Assembly: GCF_024178315.1 (NCBI RefSeq)
Contig: NZ_JAMZIK010000024.1
Location: 1 to 40,343 of the forward strand
From: Siccirubricoccus soli
Lineage (GTDB): Bacteria; Pseudomonadota; Alphaproteobacteria; Acetobacterales; Acetobacteraceae
Direction: 5' to 3'
Length of the DNA: 40,343 nt
Both the position numbers and the translations under genes were made by a program. The number at the start of each line of letters is the position of its first letter. The first letter of the stretch is position 1. Under the pieces are notes generated by a model, which saw only the letters and a program-made list of their open reading frames with translations, was not told the origin of the DNA and searched no databases. Positions 35,002 through 40,343 of this stretch are shown here, one piece after another.

Positions 35002-36108
35002 ATGCGCATCGACCATGTCTCGCTGACCCTTTTCGGCTGGGACAACATCCCGCCCACCCGCTACCACGCCGCTGCGAAGTTGGAGGGCGGCTCCTCCGCC
35101 CTCGGGCTGCTCAGCATCGGCACGGATGCCGGCATCACCGGCCATGCCTTCCTCGGCAGCGCCACCCATACGGCGGCAAATGACGGGCCGGGGCTGATCC
35201 GCTTCCTGAAGCCCCTGCTGATGGGCCGCGACCCGCTGGACCGGGAGGCGATCAACGCGAAGCTCTGGCCGATGTCGCGCCTCGTCTCCGTGCGCTCCAT
35301 CGGCGCGGTGGACGTGGCGCTGTGGGACATCGCCGGCAAGGCGGCGGGGATGCCGATCCACCGGCTGATCGGCACCTCCCGCCACAGCATCCCGGCCTAT
35401 GCCTCCTCCCAGGTGCTCGACAGCGCCTCGGCCTATGCCGAGGAAGCTGTGGCGTTCCGCGAGGCCGGCTGGGCTGCCTACAAGATCCACCCGCCGCAGC
35501 ACCCGCCGACCGACATCAAGGTGTGCGAGGCGGTGCGCAACGCCGTCGGCGACTACACCCTGATGCTGGACAGCACCTGGTCCTACGATTTCCCGGCGGC
35601 GATCCGCGTCGGCCGCGCCATCGAGGAGCTGGGTTTCCTCTGGTACGAGGACCCGCTGCACGACCAGGACATCACCAACTACGTCAAGCTGCGGCAGAAG
35701 CTCGACATCCCGATCATGGCGACGGAGTACCCGGCGACCGGCCTCGAGAGCTATGCGCCCTGGATCATGCTGCAGGCGACGGACTACCTGCGCGGCGACG
35801 TGGCGGTGAAGGGCGGCATCACCACCCTGCTGAAGACCGCCCACCTCGCCGAGGCCTTCCGCATGACCTACGAGGTCCATCACGGCGGCAACAGCCTGAA
35901 CAACGTGGCGAACCTGCATGTCTGCTGCGCCATCCGCAACACCAGCTATTTCGAGGTGCTGCTGCCGGACGGCGCCCATAAATACGGGCTGGCCAAGGAG
36001 ATCGAGGTAGGCCGGGACGGGCTGGTCCATGCGCCGACCGCGCCCGGCCTCGGCGCCGAGATCGATTTCGACCTGATCAAGCGGCAGCAGATCGCGGTGC
36101 TGGAATAG
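35002..36108 (+). CDS. Enolase-superfamily enzyme (mandelate racemase type)
   Basis: A 368-residue member of the mandelate racemase/muconate-lactonising family, which abstract a proton next to a carboxylate and usually dehydrate or epimerise acid sugars. An N-terminal capping domain (1 to about 125) is followed by the barrel. K161-x-H163 is the first catalytic motif, metal ligands are D190, E216 and E242, and D266 with H293/H294 form the base dyad. A strong CAGGAGGAAA ribosome site fixes the start at 35002. The neighbouring glucokinase is divergent and no sugar-acid genes flank it, so the substrate is open. Confidence 0.92.
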   Translation: MRIDHVSLTLFGWDNIPPTRYHAAAKLEGGSSALGLLSIGTDAGITGHAFLGSATHTAANDGPGLIRFLKPLLMGRDPLDREAINAKLWPMSRLVSVRSIGAVDVALWDIAGKAAGMPIHRLIGTSRHSIPAYASSQVLDSASAYAEEAVAFREAGWAAYKIHPPQHPPTDIKVCEAVRNAVGDYTLMLDSTWSYDFPAAIRVGRAIEELGFLWYEDPLHDQDITNYVKLRQKLDIPIMATEYPATGLESYAPWIMLQATDYLRGDVAVKGGITTLLKTAHLAEAFRMTYEVHHGGNSLNNVANLHVCCAIRNTSYFEVLLPDGAHKYGLAKEIEVGRDGLVHAPTAPGLGAEIDFDLIKRQQIAVLE

Positions 36109-36141
36109 CCGCGGCGCCGGGCGTCCCGCGCAGCCCCTTGC

Positions 36142-36166
36142 CCTGCCGCGGCTTTGCCGCGGCAGG
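36142..36166. repeat. Dispersed CCTGCCGCGGC hairpin
   Basis: A perfect 11-bp stem (36142-36152 with 36156-36166, loop TTT) followed by CTGTGCC, between the convergent enolase-type and IalB-like genes. It belongs to the family also seen at 26147, 37088 and near 38945, and may end transcription on both strands. Confidence 0.65.
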
Positions 36167-36204
36167 CTGTGCCGGATCCCGGACCCTACGGCGCCGCGGG
36201 AGCG

Positions 36205-36801
36205 TCAGCCCTCCTTCTGCAGCGCCTCCAGCGCCGCGGCGAAGCCGCGGAAGGAGACAGGGATGGAGATGCCCTGCCCCGCCGGGTCCTTGAATTCCAG
36301 CTTGCCCCCCTGCTCCGGGTTGCGGGCGCGCAGCCGGCGCAGCACTGCCTCGTCCCGCAGCTCCAGCTCCGCGAAGCAGCCGATCGGGTTGGTGTTGCAG
36401 TAGCGGAAGGGCAGGGTCAGGCCCGGGTCGCCCTCCAGGGTCAGCTTCACCGGCTGCGCCACCAGCACCGTCACCGGCAGCCGCGCCACCAGCCGCAGCG
36501 GCTCGGTCCGGGCCAGGCGGCCGATGGCAAGGACGGAGACCGGCTGCTGCTGCTGGTTCTGGGTGCCCTGCACCATCTCGCAGACCCGCCCGGCCTGGGC
36601 GCGGGTGACGCATTGCACGGACCAGTCGCCGAACACTGCCGTGGTGCGTTCCGGCGCCTCCGTGGCCGGGCCCGGGGTGGGGGTGGCGGCGGGCGGGGGC
36701 GGCGTGGCCGGGGCGCCGCCGCGCGGCGCGGTCTGCGCCAGGCCGGGGCCTGCCAGCAGGCAGAGGCCGAGGGCCATCAGGCGAATATGCTGTCCGGACA
36801 T
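36205..36801 (-). CDS. Invasion-associated locus B (IalB) family protein
   Basis: A 198-residue secreted protein. The signal peptide (1 to about 23, ending in GPGLAQ) is followed by a Pro/Ala/Thr-rich linker and the IalB domain, which begins with VFGDWSVQCV and holds CEMVQGTQN, a cysteine pair in RYCNTNPIGCFAELEL and LEFKDPAGQGISIPVSFRGF. IalB proteins are widespread in alphaproteobacteria and were named for Bartonella erythrocyte invasion; in free-living species the role is unknown. GGGGA marks the start at 36801. Confidence 0.9.
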   Translation of the reverse strand: MSGQHIRLMALGLCLLAGPGLAQTAPRGGAPATPPPPAATPTPGPATEAPERTTAVFGDWSVQCVTRAQAGRVCEMVQGTQNQQQQPVSVLAIGRLARTEPLRLVARLPVTVLVAQPVKLTLEGDPGLTLPFRYCNTNPIGCFAELELRDEAVLRRLRARNPEQGGKLEFKDPAGQGISIPVSFRGFAAALEALQKEG

Positions 36802-37197
36802 GCCATCCCCACGTTGATATAGGCCCGCTCTACCGCAGCTTCGGCGCCGATTGAAGCGCTGGCGTATGGAATACAACCGCTTTCCGGCGCAGCGTGGCCC
36901 GGCCGCGCCATCGCGGTCTTGGGCCTTGCCGCCGCCCGCTGGTTCCCTGGCGGTCCCCGCCAGGGCGACCCGCGCAAGGCCGCGGGCAGGGAGCGATCCC
37001 GGTTCCCTGTGACGGCCGCTGGCGGCTGTCCGCAGCCCGGCAACGCCAAGCCGCCAGCCCACTGCGCCCCTCGGCGCCGCCCGATGCCCTGCCGCGGCTT
37101 CGCCATGGCAGGCGGTGCGAAACCTGCGCATTCCAGCATCCCAGCGGCCCACGGCGTTGCGCGGCAACCTCGTGGGGAGCAACCTCATGGGGAGAGT
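36802..37197. other. 396-bp gap between hldE-like gene and ialB-like gene
   Basis: I see no supportable gene. The stretch should hold the ialB promoter, but no strong boxes are visible. It contains an imperfect copy of the dispersed hairpin (37088-37098 with 37102-37112) and, directly behind the kinase stop codon, a tandem 15-bp direct repeat (37164-37178 and 37179-37193, 14/15 identical, core GCAACCTC). Confidence 0.5.
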
Positions 37198-38634
37198 TCA
37201 GGCGGGCTCCGGCTCCGCCCTGACCCGGCGGACGGTGCCGCCCCATTCCTGCAGCAGCTCGCCCCCCGCCACCGTCTCCGGCGCGTGCCCCGGGTCCTGC
37301 ACCAGCACGTCCGGCCGCAGCAGCCGGATCAGCTCAAGCGGCGTCGGCGCGCCGAAGGGCACCACCAGGTCGATCTCCGGCGCCTCGGCCAGGACGGGGC
37401 CGCTGGCAGCCGCATCGGCATCCGGCAGCCCGACCACCAGTCGGTCGCACCAGCCGCGCGCCTGGGCCAGCAGCCCCGGGCGGGCGGCGGCGCCGGCCAG
37501 GAAGCCGACACGCCAGCCGGCCTGGCGCCAGCGCTCCACCCGCTCCGCCGCCTGGGCGCGGCCGGCCAGCTTGCGCAGCGCGACGCGGCCCGGCGTCAGC
37601 ATCTCCACCAGCTCATCTTCCCGCACCACGGCGATGCCGGCCTTGCCATAGGCTACGCCGGCGGCCAGCGCGCCCAGCCGGGCGACCACCGGCAGGGCCA
37701 GCCCGGCGGCCAGCCCGGTGGCGACCACGGCCAGCAGCGCATCCCCGGCGCCGGCGGGATCCACCAGCTCCACCACATCGGCGCCGTGGTGCTGCACCAG
37801 GTCCGCCTCCGCGGCTTCCGCCACCAGGGTCACGCCCTGCTCGCCACGCAGCACCAGCACGGCGCCGAAGCCATGCGCCAGGCGCAGCGCGCCGGCCGCC
37901 GCGGCGATCTCCGCCGGGCTGCGCACCGCCATGCCGGTGGCGGCGGCCAGTTCCGCAAGGTCCGGCATGATGAGGTCGGCGCCGGCGAAGCGGGCGCAGT
38001 CGCCGCCCTTCGGGTCCACCACCACGCGGCGGCCGGCGGCCTGGGCGGCGGCGATCAGGCGCTGCGCGATATCCCCGGCCAGCACGCCCTTGCCGTAATC
38101 CGAGAGCAGCAAGACCTTGGTCGCCGCCACCGCATCGGTGGCGATGCGGATCATCCGGTCCGCCAAGCGCTGGTGGATCGGCTCCACCACCTCATGATCG
38201 GCGCGGAGGATCTGCTGGCCGGCGGCGATGAAGCGCGTCTTGGTCGTGGTGGCGCGGCCGCCCTGCACCAGCAGCCAGGGCTCCACCCCCGGCTGACCGC
38301 CGATGAGGCCGGTGAGGTCGCTGCCCGGCTGGTCGTCCCCCACCACGGAGACGAAGGCGGTGGCGGCGCCGAGGGCGGTGAGGTTGCGCACGACGTTGCC
38401 GGCCCCGCCGGGCAGCGCCACCTCGCGCTCCACCGCCAGCACCGGCACCGGGGCCTCGGGGCTGACCCGTTCCACCCGGCCATAGACGTAGCGGTCCAGC
38501 ATGGCGTCGCCGACGACGAGGACCGCCCCGCGCCGCAACTGACGGACAGCCTCGACGAGGTCTGAGGGAGCGGAACCGCCGGCGACGGCCTGGGTCCCGG
38601 GCACGGAGCCATGCATCCTGATGCGGTAGCGCAT
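37198..38634 (-). CDS. hldE: Heptose-7-phosphate kinase with decayed adenylyltransferase domain (HldE-like)
   Basis: The 478-residue protein has the two-domain length of HldE/RfaE, which makes ADP-heptose for lipopolysaccharide. The PfkB-type kinase domain (about 30-345) looks intact: VVGDAMLDRYVYG, GGAGNVVRNL, LSDYGKG, and the catalytic DPAGAGDA (292-299). In the C-terminal domain (about 365-478) the nucleotide-binding TNGCFDLLHxGH motif is absent (GFLAGAAARPGLLAQA instead), as are the SVRRLKG and closing STT segments. Only weak remnants remain (DLVVPFGAPTPLELIRLLRPDVLV). Adenylyl transfer is thus probably lost or done elsewhere. The start is 38634 or ATG 38616. Confidence 0.88.
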   Translation of the reverse strand: MRYRIRMHGSVPGTQAVAGGSAPSDLVEAVRQLRRGAVLVVGDAMLDRYVYGRVERVSPEAPVPVLAVEREVALPGGAGNVVRNLTALGAATAFVSVVGDDQPGSDLTGLIGGQPGVEPWLLVQGGRATTTKTRFIAAGQQILRADHEVVEPIHQRLADRMIRIATDAVAATKVLLLSDYGKGVLAGDIAQRLIAAAQAAGRRVVVDPKGGDCARFAGADLIMPDLAELAAATGMAVRSPAEIAAAAGALRLAHGFGAVLVLRGEQGVTLVAEAAEADLVQHHGADVVELVDPAGAGDALLAVVATGLAAGLALPVVARLGALAAGVAYGKAGIAVVREDELVEMLTPGRVALRKLAGRAQAAERVERWRQAGWRVGFLAGAAARPGLLAQARGWCDRLVVGLPDADAAASGPVLAEAPEIDLVVPFGAPTPLELIRLLRPDVLVQDPGHAPETVAGGELLQEWGGTVRRVRAEPEPA

Positions 38635-39036
38635 GCCGGGCTGCGGACGCAAGCCACGGACACGCCATGCTTGCGGAAATCCCGCCGCCTGCCCGCGCCC
38701 GGCCCGGTCTGCGGCGGCCCGGGTCGCGCGCTGCATGCGCTGCCCGCGCAACGGCCCGCCGCCTGCGGCCGATGCCGAGCGGCACCCGGAACCGGCCATG
38801 GCGCCGCCACTCGGCCTGCCCGCGTCAGGCGCCGAAGCGGCACCTGGAACCGGGCGTGCCGCCCGCCACCCGCCCCACTCGCATCCCGGCGCCGCAGCGG
38901 CGTCCGAACCGGGCGCGGCGCCTGCCATCCGCGCTGCCCGATGCCCGGTGCGGCTTTGCCGCGCCGGGCCGTGCGAGGCCCAGGAAGGACAGCGCCACCG
39001 GGCTCCCCGCAACGCCCCGCAGCGGTGTTGCGGGAT
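38635..39036. other. 402-bp gap upstream of the heptose kinase
   Basis: No gene is supported here. The stretch holds an approximately 60-bp degenerate tandem repeat (from about 38774) and a hairpin of the dispersed family near 38945-38977. The kinase promoter should be here but is not recognisable. Confidence 0.5.
38774..38949. repeat. Degenerate ~60-bp tandem repeat, three units
   Basis: Three units begin at 38774 (57 bp), 38831 (60 bp) and 38891 (about 59 bp). Each opens with GCCGnnGCGG followed by a CGGAACCGG-like string and a CGCC-rich second half. The array ends against a GCGGCTTTGCCGCG hairpin. The units are clearly diverged, so this is an old duplication. Confidence 0.65.
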
Positions 39037-39753
39037 CTAGGCCACCAGGAACCGCAGCCGGTCGCCCTCCAGCACCAGGCAGGTCAGGTCGCCGCCGAAG
39101 CAGGCGCCGGTATCGATGCCGATGCGGTGCCGCAGGATCGCCGGGCTGCGCGCGGGGGTATGGCCATGCACCACCACCCAGGGCAGCTCCCCCTCGAAGG
39201 AGAGGAAGGGCTCGCGGATCCACAGCAGGTCCATGGCACTCTGCCGCTCCAGCGGCAGGTCCGGCCGCACCCCGGCATGGACGAAGAGGTAATCCCCCGC
39301 GCGATGCAGCAGCGGCAACTGCCGCAGCAGGGCGATGTGCTCCTCCGGCACCTCGGCCCAGGCCTCGCCGCCGGGGCCGGCCTTGGTGCCGTAGCTCTTC
39401 AGCGTGGCGGCGCCGCCATTCTGCAGCCACTGCCCCATCGCCTCCTCGGTCGCATCCGGCTCGCAGCCCTCCAGCATCATGGCCTCGTGGTTGCCGAGGA
39501 GGTTCACCACCGTCGCCCCCGGCACCGGCGAGGGCGCCAGCAGCCGCTCCAGCACCGCCGCGCTGTCCGGGCCGCGATCCACGTAGTCGCCGAGATGCAG
39601 CAGGGTGATCTGCGGCACCGGCCGCGCCTTGGCATCCGCCGCGATGCGCTTGTGCAGGGCGGCAAGCTGGCGGTCGCAGCCATGCACGTCGCCGATGGCA
39701 TAGACGCGCTGGCCTGGCGGCAGCCGGCCGGGGCTTAGGGTTTCGTTGACCAT
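39037..39753 (-). CDS. Metallophosphoesterase, PPP family (Ser/Thr phosphatase-like)
   Basis: A 238-residue phosphoesterase of the PPP type. The metal-binding motifs are all present: GDVHGC (21-26, D22 and H24), GDYVDRG (55-61), GNHE (87-90), a FVHAG His near residue 155, and HGHTPA near residue 195. Bacterial relatives include PrpA/PrpB and Ap4A-hydrolase-like enzymes, so the substrate could be a phosphoprotein or a dinucleotide. The start at 39753 lacks a Shine-Dalgarno but fits the fold. It is divergent from the next gene with 69 bp between them. Confidence 0.9.
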   Translation of the reverse strand: MVNETLSPGRLPPGQRVYAIGDVHGCDRQLAALHKRIAADAKARPVPQITLLHLGDYVDRGPDSAAVLERLLAPSPVPGATVVNLLGNHEAMMLEGCEPDATEEAMGQWLQNGGAATLKSYGTKAGPGGEAWAEVPEEHIALLRQLPLLHRAGDYLFVHAGVRPDLPLERQSAMDLLWIREPFLSFEGELPWVVVHGHTPARSPAILRHRIGIDTGACFGGDLTCLVLEGDRLRFLVA

Positions 39754-39822
39754 GCGAGGCGAGGTTAGCGGGGATTCCGCAGCGCCGCATCGCGACTCAA
39801 CCCTGGCGCGCAAGGATTGCGC

Positions 39823-40343
39823 ATGAATGTGAGGCTGGCCGACCCCATCCGCCCGCCGATGCCGGCGCCGCTGCGGCCGCGGCTGGAGAGGCTGCTGCCG
39901 CGGCTCGAGGGGCGGGTGGCGCTGGCGGTGCCGCCGCTCGGCGCCCCCGACAGCGCCCCATTGGCCGGCGCCGCGCGGCGGCGCATGGCCCGGCTGCTGT
40001 TGCAGGATGCGGCGGAGGCCGGCAACGGCCAGGTCTTCGAAACCCTGGATGGCAGCCTGCTGCTGCTGGGCGGGCTGCCGCGGCTGGTGCGGCAGGCGGC
40101 GGCGGCGCTGGAGGCGCTGTCCGGGCTGCGGCTGGGCCCGCCCTGGCTGCTGCCACGGGATGCCCCCGCCCTGCTGGCCTGGGCCGACCACGCCCTGCTG
40201 CCGCCGCCCCTGCCCACCCCGCCGCCGCCTGCCATGCCGGGCCTCGCCGGGCTGGATGCGCGGCTGGCCACGCTGGCGCCGGAGCGGCTGCTGCGCAGCT
40301 GCCCGCTGCGCCGGCCCCTCAAGGGGGCCAGGGGGCCGGACCT
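39823..40343 (+). CDS. Hypothetical protein, partial at the window edge
   Basis: An open frame runs from ATG 39823 to the end of the window (173 codons, no stop). AAGGA lies 6 bases upstream and the third-position GC is strongly biased, so it looks coding. The protein is Leu/Arg/Ala-rich, with a short strand-like segment QVFETLDGSLLLLGG (about 72-86) and a proline-rich linker (LLPPPLPTPPPP). I recognise no family with confidence. The VFETLDGSLLLL segment faintly recalls N-terminal regions of alphaproteobacterial EAL-domain proteins, which the part beyond the window would settle. Confidence 0.6.
   Translation, partial: MNVRLADPIRPPMPAPLRPRLERLLPRLEGRVALAVPPLGAPDSAPLAGAARRRMARLLLQDAAEAGNGQVFETLDGSLLLLGGLPRLVRQAAAALEALSGLRLGPPWLLPRDAPALLAWADHALLPPPLPTPPPPAMPGLAGLDARLATLAPERLLRSCPLRRPLKGARGPD

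Noticed and set aside
36894-37223. A plus-strand gene in the gap upstream of the ialB-like gene
   Set aside because: Arg/Pro-rich translation, no ribosome site, and it runs into the hldE-like gene on the other strand.
38774-38949. Possible CRISPR array
   Set aside because: The units are contiguous and diverged throughout, without conserved repeats alternating with unique spacers.
37198-39012. A 604-residue version of the heptose kinase
   Set aside because: The extra N-terminus is Gly/Ala/Arg-rich noise running through the tandem repeat and has no ribosome site.

Overview
The window is about 70% GC with dense, short-spaced genes. Its gene content points to an alphaproteobacterium, most likely of the Acetobacteraceae (Roseomonas-like). 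Supporting signs are the bolA / J-domain / cobS / cobT cluster of aerobic cobalamin synthesis, a fabG-like gene pair, DUF3126, DUF2889, IalB-type secreted proteins, the yicC-gmk pair, a TIGR03862-type flavoprotein and an HrpB helicase. This placement is inferred from gene content and composition only. I see no tRNA, rRNA, CRISPR array, phage or intact insertion sequence.

Layout. 0.1-6 kb: a small exported protein, a TerC membrane protein, a large FtsX/YbbP-type permease without a nearby ATPase, a Bax-inhibitor-1 protein with a good sigma70 promoter and terminator, and a His-rich CDF zinc/cobalt exporter. 6-11.1 kb: an SDR enzyme, yicC-gmk (overlapping) and hrpB, separated by hairpin-rich convergent junctions. 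11.4-16.6 kb: a glycine-zipper lipoprotein, two translationally coupled SDR genes, and a nitrate/sulfonate-type ABC transporter (binding protein, permease, ATPase) next to an SRPBCC protein. 16.9-20.1 kb: a frameshifted hypothetical gene, a 67-aa membrane protein and uvrB. 20.2-21.9 kb: a MarR regulator divergent from a DUF1428 / VOC pair, with overlapping promoters around a perfect palindrome. 21.9-27.2 kb: a glycosyltransferase coupled to a WalW-like polysaccharide deacetylase, a DUF883 protein, a flavoprotein and a phytase/esterase-like lipoprotein. 27.2-31.6 kb: cobT, a small membrane protein, cobS, a J-domain protein and divergent bolA. 31.6-40.3 kb: DUF3126, a small Cys-pair protein, a secreted protein, DUF2889, glucokinase, an enolase-superfamily enzyme, an IalB-like protein, a heptose-phosphate kinase with a decayed adenylyltransferase domain, a PPP-family phosphatase, and a gene cut by the window end.

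No complete new multi-gene system is evident. The most unusual signals are: (1) a 107-bp two-hairpin repeat present twice at 105/107 identity, one copy lying exactly between two convergent genes so that its CTAG ends form both stop codons; (2) an HldE-like protein whose adenylyltransferase half has lost its catalytic motif; (3) the compact MarR control region, where the regulator appears to be read from a leaderless transcript; (4) several families of short hairpin repeats at gene ends, one of which forms the last codons of a glycosyltransferase; and (5) an approximately 60-bp degenerate tandem repeat upstream of the heptose kinase.
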